A stretch of DNA of 64,000 nucleotides from assembly GCF_000374845.1 (NCBI RefSeq), contig NZ_KB895418.1:310001-374000 (forward strand), written 5' to 3'. Position 1 is the first letter of the stretch; each line of letters begins with the position of its first letter. This DNA is from Paenibacillus terrigena DSM 21567 (GTDB taxonomy: Bacteria > Bacillota > Bacilli > Paenibacillales > Paenibacillaceae). Positions 1 through 7,410 of the stretch are shown here, piece after piece. The notes under the pieces were generated by a model, which saw only the letters and a list, made by a program, of their open reading frames with translations, was not told the DNA's origin and did not search any database. The translations under genes and the position numbers were made by a program.

Positions 1-571
1 GGCGATCTGGGTAAGAATCCGTATATCCTAGGGATAGCAGAGCTACAGGATCGATATGAGGTGGAATACCGAGAATGCGGCGGACATCCGGTTTCTTATA
101 AAAGCTGACCCAGCCCATCGCGATGCCTTCGGCGTAAGCAGCAAGCCACATATTCTGAATCGCGCAGCTCACGGACATCATATCGGTCTCAGGAATGGAG
201 TTTCGTCCGAGGACATGATCACCTGCTCGTGATGGATCACAGGTTACGCAGATGGTCAGAGGTGCTTCCTGAATGCCAGCAATTTTAAGTGCAAGGAATT
301 TAAGATCACGGTCTGTATCTTCATAATGAATGGCAAGCGCTCGGCGTTCTTTATCGACGATGTATGCGAGATCATCCTTCGTCTTCTGCTGCTCAATCAT
401 GATGAAATTCCACGGCTGCATAAAGCCAACGGAAGGAGCATGATGCGCACTCTCTAGAATGCGTTCTAGCGCAGCTGAAGGGAGGGGATCGGGTAGAAAT
501 GATCGTATATCCCTGCGTTTGAAGATCGCTTTATAGACACCTTGCTTCTCTTCTTCGGTTAAGTGTTCCAT
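1..571 (-). CDS. bluB: BluB-like nitroreductase family protein (3' end cut by window)
   Basis: The gene starts at ATG 571 behind a good GGAGG and runs off the left edge, so about 190 residues are visible. BluB enzymes use FMNH2 and oxygen to convert the flavin into 5,6-dimethylbenzimidazole, the lower ligand of cobalamin. The sequence shows the nitroreductase fold start with RRDIRSF near residue 19, the BluB-typical APSVGFMQPWNF segment near residue 48, and GWVSFYKKPDVRRILGIP near the visible end. No other cobalamin gene is in the window, so assignment rests on sequence alone. A generic nitroreductase is the alternative, but the GFMQPW block favours BluB. Confidence 0.8.
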   Translation of the reverse strand, partial: MEHLTEEEKQGVYKAIFKRRDIRSFLPDPLPSAALERILESAHHAPSVGFMQPWNFIMIEQQKTKDDLAYIVDKERRALAIHYEDTDRDLKFLALKIAGIQEAPLTICVTCDPSRAGDHVLGRNSIPETDMMSVSCAIQNMWLAAYAEGIAMGWVSFYKKPDVRRILGIPPHIDPVALLSLGYTDSYPDR

Positions 572-805
572 GGATCAACCTCCATTATTGAATTGTAGGA
601 TGCGTATCTCAATTCTAACGTATGACCGATAGGATCACAAATGGCACTGTTCAGAATAAGTTGTTTCATTAATGTCGTTAAATAAAAAAGAATACGGATT
701 AATTAAGAGATTAGATATAATCAGGTTTTTTGACGAACACAGTCGTGTCAGGGGTTTTGGTAGTTTATTAATGATATTAACTATTAGTTGAAAAGGAGAA
801 TGAAG

Positions 806-1054
806 ATGTCCTTACCTGTTAAAATGCCCAGAGAGCAAAAAGAGATGATTATTCGCAATGTTCAGTTGTTTTTTGAGGAAGAGCGTTCTGAAACGTTAGG
901 AAACATTGCTGCGGAATCGATCGTTGATTTTATGCTTAAGGAGCTAGCACCTCATCTATACAACAAAGGGGTAGCAGATGCGAGAAACCTGTTGATGCAG
1001 AAGATGTCGCAAATCGAAGATGAATGCTATGCTTTAGAACAACCGATTCGTTAG
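806..1054 (+). CDS. DUF2164 family small protein
   Basis: An 82-residue protein. I chose ATG 806 because AAAAGGAG (791-798) sits about seven bases upstream, whereas the more upstream TTG 788 has no Shine-Dalgarno. The pattern of a basic N-terminus with KMPREQKEMII, then QLFFEEERSETLGNIAAESIVDFMLKELAPHLYNKGVADA, matches the DUF2164 family as I recall it. That family is of unknown function and common in Paenibacillus and Bacillus. There is no signal peptide or membrane segment. It stands alone, about 100 bp before the next gene, so I see no operon context. Confidence 0.75.
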   Translation: MSLPVKMPREQKEMIIRNVQLFFEEERSETLGNIAAESIVDFMLKELAPHLYNKGVADARNLLMQKMSQIEDECYALEQPIR

Positions 1055-1159
1055 TATACATCAAAAATAAACATATTTAGATCAAAAATCATAATACCAT
1101 GCCATGATCTGTACGTTATAATAGAAACATTACTAGATTAAGGAAAAAGGGTGACCGAC

Positions 1160-1594
1160 ATGTTGAAAGGGATTTCATCAATCATTTCGCCGGAATTACT
1201 AAAAATCTTAATGGAGATGGGGCATGGAGATACAATCGTACTGGCTGATGGCAATTTCCCATCCGCAAGTCATGCTGCGCGCCTCATTCGTGCAGATGGA
1301 CATGGCATACCACAATTGTTAGATGCGATTCTCCAGCTTATGCCGTTAGATACATATGTTGAACATCCGGTTGCGCTCATGGATCTTGTTCCGGGAGATA
1401 ACGTAGAGACACCGATTTGGGATGAATATCGTGCGATTGTGCAACGTCATGAAGGACAAGACGTATCGTTCGAGATGATTGAACGGTTCGCATTCTACGA
1501 AGAAGCGAAGAAATGTTACGTGGTCGTCGCAACAGGTGAGCGTGCGCTGTATGCGAATATCATCTTGAAGAAAGGGGTTATCGCGTCCTCATGA
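1160..1594 (+). CDS. fucU: RbsD/FucU-family sugar mutarotase (L-fucose mutarotase type)
   Basis: The protein has 144 residues from ATG 1160 (GGAAAAAGGG upstream; an in-frame GTG at 1151 is possible). FucU/RbsD proteins interconvert anomers of L-fucose or ribose. The N-terminal block LKILMEMGHGDTIVLADGNFPS carries the family's catalytic His-Asp region, and the C-terminal FYEEAKKCYVVVATGERALYANIILKKGV is the classic conserved tail. Its stop overlaps the start of the lactonase gene by four bases, so the two are translationally coupled. That partner argues for a deoxy-sugar (fucose or rhamnose) role rather than ribose. No transporter or kinase for the sugar is adjacent. Confidence 0.88.
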   Translation: MLKGISSIISPELLKILMEMGHGDTIVLADGNFPSASHAARLIRADGHGIPQLLDAILQLMPLDTYVEHPVALMDLVPGDNVETPIWDEYRAIVQRHEGQDVSFEMIERFAFYEEAKKCYVVVATGERALYANIILKKGVIASS

Positions 1595-2442
1595 CAGCCA
1601 TTCGAATTGATGCACATCAGCATTATTGGTCGATTCAAAGAGATGATTATGGTTGGTTAACACCGGAACTACCCACACTTTATCGAGATTATCTTCCCAC
1701 AGATCTGGAAGCACTGCTTAAGGAGCATCAGATTAACGGATCGATTGTTGTTCAAGCGGCAGAGAGTATCGCGGAGACAGACTTTATGTTGGGATTGGCT
1801 GCACAGCATCCGAGTATTCTCGGGGTTGTTGGGTGGCTTGATCTGCATGCACCAGATTATATGCAGCAATTAGAGCGATTTCGTGCACATCCCAAATTCG
1901 TAGGCATTCGGATCATGATTCAAGAAATGAAGGATAGCAATGAGGTTCTTGAACCCGGGATACTGCGAGCGATTACAGATCTTGCAGATACGGGAGTACC
2001 TGTTGATCTGCTATGCACGTCGAATCAACTGCACTCGGTCGTTGAGCTGCTGAAGCGAGTGCCTCATTTGCATGCTGTTATCGACCATATTGCGAAACCT
2101 CATATTACAGCGCAAGTATTCGAGCCATGGCGATCTCAAATGGCGGAGATTGCAGCGAATCCAGGCATTTATTGCAAATTGTCAGGCATGGTAACTGAAG
2201 CGGCTCATCAGCACTGGAGTCCGGAACAGATTATCCCGTATATACGCCATACGATCGACCTATTCGGGTATGACCGTATCATGTTCGGTAGTGACTGGCC
2301 TGTATGTCTGCTTGCAGCAAGCTATGATGAGGTTGTTGGTGTGCTTGAACAGGCGATGGATTCACAAGTGAGTTCAGAAGATCGCGAGAAGTTATTTGGT
2401 CGCAATGCGGCTGGCTTTTATCGGTTAATTTCACAGGCATAA
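1591..2442 (+). CDS. Amidohydrolase-2 family lactonase (L-fuconolactonase/rhamnonolactonase type)
   Basis: A 283-residue TIM-barrel hydrolase of the COG3618 group, which opens sugar-acid lactones such as L-fucono-1,5-lactone. Metal-site signatures are visible: DAHQHYW at residues 8-14, IDHIAKP near 165 and the terminal FGSDWPV near 232. The ATGA overlap with the upstream mutarotase gene suggests one bicistronic mRNA for oxidative L-fucose breakdown (mutarotation, dehydrogenation elsewhere, lactone hydrolysis). The dehydrogenase expected for the pathway is not in the window, so the exact sugar is inferred, not seen. Confidence 0.87.
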   Translation: MTAIRIDAHQHYWSIQRDDYGWLTPELPTLYRDYLPTDLEALLKEHQINGSIVVQAAESIAETDFMLGLAAQHPSILGVVGWLDLHAPDYMQQLERFRAHPKFVGIRIMIQEMKDSNEVLEPGILRAITDLADTGVPVDLLCTSNQLHSVVELLKRVPHLHAVIDHIAKPHITAQVFEPWRSQMAEIAANPGIYCKLSGMVTEAAHQHWSPEQIIPYIRHTIDLFGYDRIMFGSDWPVCLLAASYDEVVGVLEQAMDSQVSSEDREKLFGRNAAGFYRLISQA

Positions 2443-2575
2443 TAATAGGGTTATAGATCTTTTACAATTACTTCATGATATGATGACATCCCGTTGATAA
2501 AGAAAAACAGTCTCCTCACACTTTGATCTCATAATGGAGTTAATTCTAAGGGAACAAGTGAGGAGAATGACACTC

Positions 2576-2746
2576 ATGTTAAAATCAACAACGATTCGGA
2601 TATGCACATTAGTGATATTATCATTTGCATTTACGGCGGGGGCAGGACTATCAACAGTTGAAGCTAAAGCCGCTTCATCTGCTGCATCATCACAAATAAA
2701 TGGAAAATTCACTCAGGCTTCCGTAATCGGAGTATGGATCCAATAG
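2576..2746 (+). CDS. Small secreted peptide, unknown function
   Basis: A 56-residue ORF with a clear signal peptide: basic N-terminus (MLKSTTIR), hydrophobic core (ICTLVILSFAFTAGAG) and a likely cut after VEAKA. It leaves a mature peptide of about 30 residues ending IGVWIQ. I chose ATG 2576 because GTGAGGAG (about 2557-2564) is correctly spaced for it, while ATG 2567 lies too close. It is followed immediately by a strong terminator, as for a monocistronic mRNA. Size and layout resemble exported signalling pre-peptides, but no regulator partner is adjacent and I do not recognise a family. Confidence 0.5.
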   Translation: MLKSTTIRICTLVILSFAFTAGAGLSTVEAKAASSAASSQINGKFTQASVIGVWIQ

Positions 2747-2749
2747 GAA

Positions 2750-2786
2750 AATAGGGAACAGGATCCTGAGATCCTTGTTCCCTATT
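2750..2786. terminator. Intrinsic terminator shared by converging transcripts
   Basis: AATAGGGAACA-GGATC pairs with GATCC-TTGTTCCCTATT around a CTGA loop, with one bulged base. It sits between the small secreted peptide gene and the convergent SMR gene and probably serves both strands, although no long T tract is present. Confidence 0.65.
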
Positions 2787-2787
2787 G

Positions 2788-3102
2788 TTATGAGATGGCT
2801 TTCAGACCGACAACCGATCCGAGGATAATGAAGATACACAAGATGCGTCGCCAATCCTTGGATTCATGGAACAAGAACATACCCATCAGCGCTCCCCCGG
2901 AGGCCCCAATTCCTGTCCAGATCGCATAGGCCGTGCCCATTGGAATTGAGCGCATCGCGATGGTTAAGAGTGCGAAGCTGGCGCCGAAAGCCAGGATCAG
3001 GTAAACGACAGATTTCCAGTTCTTATCGCGATTCACAATATTAATCATGACGACACCAAGAGTTTCACATAAACCAGCCAAGATGAGTAAGATCCAAGCC
3101 AT
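2788..3102 (-). CDS. SMR-family transporter subunit, likely guanidinium exporter (second gene)
   Basis: A 104-residue, four-helix small multidrug resistance protein beginning AWILLILAGLCETLGVV. The membrane-embedded Glu in helix 1 (LCETLGV) is the proton/substrate-coupling residue of the family. Its start overlaps the stop of the upstream SMR gene (TAATG), so the two are coupled and probably form a heterodimer, as in Bacillus YkkC/YkkD. The guanidine-I riboswitch upstream indicates that the exported substrate is guanidinium. The four-base loop terminator at its 3' end closes the unit. Confidence 0.88.
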   Translation of the reverse strand: MAWILLILAGLCETLGVVMINIVNRDKNWKSVVYLILAFGASFALLTIAMRSIPMGTAYAIWTGIGASGGALMGMFLFHESKDWRRILCIFIILGSVVGLKAIS

Positions 3103-3443
3103 TATCCTTCACTCCCTTCAGTTTGCTCATGATTTCCTGTTACGAGTTTGAGTCCAACGACACCAAGCAGTAACAAGAGTACGAGCAGCAGCTTCGCGAG
3201 GTTGAAGGGTTCACCGAAGAACAGCATCTCGGAAGCGACGGTTCCAGCGGTTCCTAACCCAACGAATACAGCATACACGGTTCCTACGGGAAGACTGCGT
3301 GAAGCGACGATGATGACATGGAAGCTGATATAGATTGCGATAATGGTACCGATCCATGCTAAGGGTGTTGAAGCATGCTTGAGCCCAATGACCCACATGA
3401 CTTCAAATACGGCGCCGCAGACCACTTTTAGCCAATGATTCAT
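3102..3443 (-). CDS. SMR-family transporter subunit, likely guanidinium exporter (first gene)
   Basis: A 113-residue four-helix SMR protein. ATG 3443 is chosen because AGGAG lies eight bases upstream; an in-frame GTG at 3452 overlaps poorly with it. Helix 1 contains FEVMWVIGLKHA, which holds the essential Glu, and the WIGTIIAIYISFHVI and LPVGTVYAVFVGLGT helices follow the Gdx/SugE pattern. It is the first gene after a guanidine-I riboswitch and is coupled to a second SMR gene. Established work on ykkC-class riboswitches links this arrangement to guanidinium/proton antiport. Quaternary-ammonium export is the alternative, made less likely by the riboswitch. Confidence 0.88.
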   Translation of the reverse strand: MNHWLKVVCGAVFEVMWVIGLKHASTPLAWIGTIIAIYISFHVIIVASRSLPVGTVYAVFVGLGTAGTVASEMLFFGEPFNLAKLLLVLLLLLGVVGLKLVTGNHEQTEGSEG

Positions 3444-3500
3444 TAGAATCACTCCTATCTCTAATTGTTATTATGAAGCAAAGTGACCGAAACAAACCGA

Positions 3501-3632
3501 AAAAGCCCGAGAGTCATCGATAAATCGATACTCCCGGGCTTTTGTCCCTCCGTGTCAACGGCATGAATGCCATTCGCTTCCTCTCGGACCAGACTTGTAA
3601 CCAATATGGTAACAACGGAACCCTAGGAAACT
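3501..3632 (-). promoter_or_regulatory. Guanidine-I (ykkC) riboswitch with transcription terminator
   Basis: Read on the minus strand, the leader contains the hallmark blocks of the ykkC class in order: CTAGGGTTCCG (3626-3616), TCTGGTCCGAGAGG, then CACGGAGGGACAAAAGCCCGGGAG. The last block runs into a terminator whose stem is AAAAGCCCGGGAGT with a partner ending CTCTCGGGCTTTTT (3501-3543). In this class guanidine binding stabilises the aptamer and prevents the terminator, so export genes turn on. The two SMR genes downstream fit exactly. The overlap of the aptamer's 3' strand with the terminator's 5' arm is visible in sequence. Confidence 0.93.
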
Positions 3633-3788
3633 TTGCTCATGAAATTACTTGTTAGTATAATACAGTTTGTAGCGAAGCTCAATAGTAAAATTGTGCAGAA
3701 AAAAATGTTAGGTGTTTTGTCAGAAATTCATTCTATCCAGCGTCTATACCATAGATCAACGACTCGCGAGGTGCTTAACTTGAATGTA

Positions 3789-5510
3789 ATGTTCGTAAAA
3801 TGGGATGAGATGGAAGATGAAATGCTGGTTCGAGAATCAAGGAATGGGAGGCAGGAGGCGTTCGGTGAGCTGGTGCGTCGGCATCGAGCGAAGGTATATG
3901 GCTACGCACAGTCCATTACCCAAGAAGCATTTCTTGCCGAAGATATCGTGCAAGAAGCCTTGGTTCGTGCCTTCCTGAATCTTGGATCCCTAGTGGATTC
4001 TGCGCGGTTCTTGCCGTGGCTGCATCGGATTGTTCGTAATCAAGCATACACGAAACTGCGAAGCTCATCGGTAACGAGAGAGCGTGTTGCAAGTGGGTTG
4101 GTCCGGCTAGGAGATGAAGAGGCTAGAGAAGAGAACTGGCATGACCTTGATTACATTCTCTATCGATTGTCGAGAGCTACCCCGCCCGTTGATGATCAGC
4201 GGTCGAATCCCGAAGAGCGACTTATTCGTCAGGAGCTGCTCGATATGATCAGTGGTATGCTTCATTGTCTGAAGCCAAGAGAGCGGATCGTCTTCGAATC
4301 GCATTTCTTCGATCAACTGTCACCGCAGGAGATTGCAAGACTGTTCCACCTGACGGATGCAAACGTGTATCAGATTCTATCTCGTTCCAGGAAGAAAGTC
4401 ATTCAAGAGAGAGTTCGTGTCGTTGTTGATGACTATGTGAAATCGAGAAAGGATATGAACAATATGAAAAAAGTAATGTTAAACCCTTCAGAAGCAATGC
4501 AACAAGGATACAGCTGGACATCCGCTGCAACGATTATGCACAAGATGATTACGTTTACGGGTCGGGAGGTATCGCTGCCTGCGATTATGGGTTACTCAGG
4601 TCATGCTTTTCGGATCAACATTATTCCGGAAGATGTCCATATTGCGGGCCCTACATGCTTTTATTTCGATCGTAACCTCTCGCAGGGGATGCGCAATTTA
4701 GGTTTCGAGACCCGTGTGGTCGTAGGAATCAAGCCTGCGATGGGGCCCAACGCGAATTTAACTGATCCAGGTCAGTTGACTTCAGCTGCGAAAGCAAAGA
4801 GGGAAATCCATCAAGCTCTGCCGGAAGCGCTAGAATTAATTCATCGTTCGCTGGATCGTGGTCTGCCTGTTATGACTTGGGATACGTTCATTCCTGAGTT
4901 TGGCATGATTTACGGCTATGATGATGAGCAGCGACTCCTCACGGTTCATGAATGCGGTAAAGATGATGCGGTTCCTTATGAACATTTGGGTAGAGGGATT
5001 CTTGAAGATTTGTTCGTGTTGGCGATTGAGTCACAGTATGAGATTGATGAGCGTTCGGCTCTACGGGGCGCACTAGAGATGATTCTAGATCACTATCAAG
5101 GACGTGAAGAGCAGTGCATGAATGCGATACAAGGTCTCAGTGCCTATTCCGTATGGATCGATGCATTCCGGGGTGGGAAGATTGAGCCGAATGGGAATGC
5201 GTACAATACCGTGCTTCTCTGGGATGCGCGCCGTAATGCTGCAGCATTCTTGCATGAAGTCGCCGCTACATGGGAAGGAGAGACGCCAAGTGACGGACAT
5301 GTTCGGGAGTTAAGCGGGACAGCAGCGGCAACTTATACACAAATTGCGGAGCAATTACAAGAATTACATCAGATGTTCCCATTCCCGATGGGTGGTGAAC
5401 CAAATGATCCTGCTCGTGCAGAGCGTTCGATACAGATTCTGCAGTCGGTTCATGCCCTTGAAGTTCAGGCTGTAGCAACATTAGAGCAGATGAGTGAGGC
5501 TTTACAGTAA
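3789..5510 (+). CDS. ECF-type sigma factor fused to a BtrH_N/C39-like domain
   Basis: About 573 residues from ATG 3789; the frame is open from 3633 and the true start is uncertain. Residues ~25-95 form sigma region 2 (EDIVQEALVRAFLNL, FLPWLHRIVRNQAY). Residues ~155-210 form region 4 (LKPRERIVFESHFFDQLSPQEIARLFHLTDANVYQILSRSR). The remaining ~330 residues are not sigma-like: they begin GYSWTSAATIMHKM and MGYSGHAFRINI and resemble the BtrH N-terminal/C39-peptidase-like fold used in acyl or peptide transfer. I see no anti-sigma gene beside it. The long C-terminal domain could sense a ligand and control the sigma part; that is inference. Confidence 0.75.
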   Translation: MFVKWDEMEDEMLVRESRNGRQEAFGELVRRHRAKVYGYAQSITQEAFLAEDIVQEALVRAFLNLGSLVDSARFLPWLHRIVRNQAYTKLRSSSVTRERVASGLVRLGDEEAREENWHDLDYILYRLSRATPPVDDQRSNPEERLIRQELLDMISGMLHCLKPRERIVFESHFFDQLSPQEIARLFHLTDANVYQILSRSRKKVIQERVRVVVDDYVKSRKDMNNMKKVMLNPSEAMQQGYSWTSAATIMHKMITFTGREVSLPAIMGYSGHAFRINIIPEDVHIAGPTCFYFDRNLSQGMRNLGFETRVVVGIKPAMGPNANLTDPGQLTSAAKAKREIHQALPEALELIHRSLDRGLPVMTWDTFIPEFGMIYGYDDEQRLLTVHECGKDDAVPYEHLGRGILEDLFVLAIESQYEIDERSALRGALEMILDHYQGREEQCMNAIQGLSAYSVWIDAFRGGKIEPNGNAYNTVLLWDARRNAAAFLHEVAATWEGETPSDGHVRELSGTAAATYTQIAEQLQELHQMFPFPMGGEPNDPARAERSIQILQSVHALEVQAVATLEQMSEALQ

Positions 5511-5539
5511 GCAGTGATCGATATATTCATAGGATCGAC

Positions 5540-5572
5540 AAAGGCAATCCGTGTGACGGGTTGTCTTTTTGC
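5540..5572 (+). terminator. Intrinsic terminator after the sigma fusion gene
   Basis: AAGGCAATCC and GGGTTGTCTTTTT form a short stem with G-U pairs, closing with a T run, thirty bases after the stop at 5510. Confidence 0.6.
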
Positions 5573-5642
5573 GTTTGATAGGCTAATATAGCCATAGTTT
5601 GGTAAATATACTATTTTCAGAGAATCGTAGGAGTTGAATCAG

Positions 5643-7136
5643 TTGAAAAAATGGATTGCATGGTTGAGTCTGTTATCGATTTGTACATTTTCAATACCGG
5701 TATATGCAGGGGAAAGGCCATTAAATCAGAACATTCGAGATTTCGACACTTCATCGCTCATTAAGACGGATCTCTCCTATTGGGTATGGGGAAATAATCA
5801 ATCGGTACCGACACAAGTTGCTGCTTTAACCGATGTTGTTCAATCTTTTCCCGATCAATTGGTGATGAAGAAAGACGGATCGGTATGGTATTGGGAATAT
5901 ACATCATCAGGCATTCAGATTCAACAGATGAAGGGCTTGAGCAATATCGTTGCCGTGGCTTCAGGTTGGAGAGGATCAATAGCCTATAATCAGACGGGGA
6001 AAGTCTATTATTTGTCGAAGACAGAGGGACGATTTACACCGGGGCAAGCGGATTATGCAGAGCTTCGCGAAATTGATCATGTCGTGGATATTAGCAGCTA
6101 TTATGATCAAGACAGTGAGTTTCACTGGTTGTTCGTCTGCGATGATGGCCGACTTTTCCAGAGCAATGAGCAGCTTGATGCCATCTTGCCTGTTGAGTCG
6201 CTGCGCTCCGTGAAGGAAGTTGAGGAGAGTATTGTGCTTCAATCAGATGGTACGGTGCTTCAACTCAAGAATAACAGAAATGAAGATGATCGTGCGAACG
6301 CAAAAGGAACGGGAGAACTCCAATTTGCATCAGTTGAAGGGTTAACCGGCATCCAGAAGATTGCGTCAAAAGGCGGTTCTTATCTTGCGATTGATGGGCA
6401 AGGACGTGTTTGGTTCTGGGGCGTGACCTATACGGGCTATTCCGATGGCACCACCTTGAATCAGCACCCAAAGGCGATCCAATTATCGGATCTGAAAGGA
6501 AAGGCACAAGAAGTCTATATTGTTGAACGCACGTTGGTTGTATTGGCTGAGGGTGGAAATGTATATGGAACGTCGATTGATCAGCTTGCATCGTTACCTG
6601 CGAATACGCCATGGAAGCTCATTGCAAGTGATGTTCAAACGATTAAAGCCAGTACGCGTCATATGATTATGATGAAATACGGGGGATCGCTGTGGGGTTA
6701 TGGTGTTAATAAGAATGGGCAACTGGGGCACGGGGATTACGAATTTATGCATGACAACCCCGTGAGCGTACAGAAGCCTGTGTCTGTGGAGTTTAATGGC
6801 GAGACCATTCAATTGAATAATGGCGTAATCATTCAGAACGGACAGGCTTTTATACCCCTTCGTTCGGTGTTCGAGAAAATTGGTGCTGAGATCGGGTGGG
6901 ACATGGCAACTAAAATTTCGACCTTGGAGCAAAAGAATGCCGACCCAGCGGTGAGTATACGGATTGACTTCCGATCGGGTGAAGTAACGAAGAACGGTGA
7001 GAAAGTAACGCTGTTGAATAAACCTTTTGTCCTGCAAAGTACGGCGTATCTACCATTACGATTCATAAGCGAAGCGCTAGGAGCCAAGGTGGAATGGAAT
7101 CAAGAGGTGGGCAAGATTGTGATTTCAATGAAATAA
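5643..7136 (+). CDS. Secreted RCC1-repeat protein with copper-amine-oxidase-type stalk domain
   Basis: The TTG start at 5643 follows TAGGAG (5628-5633) by nine bases. The N-terminus KKWIAWLSLLSICTFSIPVYA is a signal peptide with a cut after VYAG. Residues ~45-370 carry RCC1-like WxW/GxxG units (YWVWGNNQSVPTQV, VWFWGVTYTGYSDG, LWGYGVNKNGQLGHGD), predicted to form a beta-propeller. The last ~100 residues (VEFNGETIQLNNGVIIQNGQAFIPLRSVFEKIGAEIGWD and the repeat NKPFVLQSTAYLPLRFISEALGAKVEW) match the Cu_amine_oxidN1 stalk domain, abundant in Paenibacillus cell-surface proteins. The stalk is not itself catalytic. The role is probably extracellular binding or scaffolding; no specific ligand can be named. 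Confidence 0.82.
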   Translation: MKKWIAWLSLLSICTFSIPVYAGERPLNQNIRDFDTSSLIKTDLSYWVWGNNQSVPTQVAALTDVVQSFPDQLVMKKDGSVWYWEYTSSGIQIQQMKGLSNIVAVASGWRGSIAYNQTGKVYYLSKTEGRFTPGQADYAELREIDHVVDISSYYDQDSEFHWLFVCDDGRLFQSNEQLDAILPVESLRSVKEVEESIVLQSDGTVLQLKNNRNEDDRANAKGTGELQFASVEGLTGIQKIASKGGSYLAIDGQGRVWFWGVTYTGYSDGTTLNQHPKAIQLSDLKGKAQEVYIVERTLVVLAEGGNVYGTSIDQLASLPANTPWKLIASDVQTIKASTRHMIMMKYGGSLWGYGVNKNGQLGHGDYEFMHDNPVSVQKPVSVEFNGETIQLNNGVIIQNGQAFIPLRSVFEKIGAEIGWDMATKISTLEQKNADPAVSIRIDFRSGEVTKNGEKVTLLNKPFVLQSTAYLPLRFISEALGAKVEWNQEVGKIVISMK

Positions 7137-7157
7137 ATAGAATGGGGAAGAGTAGAA

Positions 7158-7202
7158 GCTTAATCCTGCAACATGTGTGTTGCTGGGATTAAGCTTTTTG
7201 TT
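7158..7202 (+). terminator. Strong intrinsic terminator
   Basis: AAGCTTAATCCTGCAACA pairs with TGTTGCTGGGATTAAGCTT, followed by a T-rich stretch. It terminates the RCC1/stalk gene. Confidence 0.85.
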
Positions 7203-7211
7203 TGTTGCATG

Positions 7212-7315
7212 GCATAAAAAAAACACCGTGCGGTGTCTGGTTTGCATTTTTGGGTGGGTTCAAATAGAGCCTGCCTATCCCGGTTCCCTATAATATTAGT
7301 ATAAACTGGGATTTA
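7212..7315 (-). ncRNA. Possible small RNA ending at a minus-strand terminator
   Basis: On the minus strand, ACACCG-CA-CGGTGT is followed by eight T's (plus-strand A tract 7217-7224), a good terminator pointing left. No minus-strand gene lies upstream of it. A TATAAT box reads on the minus strand at about 7320-7315, without a recognisable -35. The span between them would be a transcript of roughly 100 nt with a GC-rich 5' part. This is a structural guess only, and no sRNA family was recognised. Confidence 0.25.
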
Positions 7316-7410
7316 TTATAAGTCTATACTTTTAGCGAATTTTTCTATATTTTATACTATGCGGCTGAAAACATACGAAGTGGCGGTGATTACATATTAG
7401 TCATGTTAGG

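Noticed and set aside
2473-2712. Minus-strand frame opposite the small secreted peptide
   Set aside because: No ribosome site; the + strand frame has a good signal peptide and Shine-Dalgarno.
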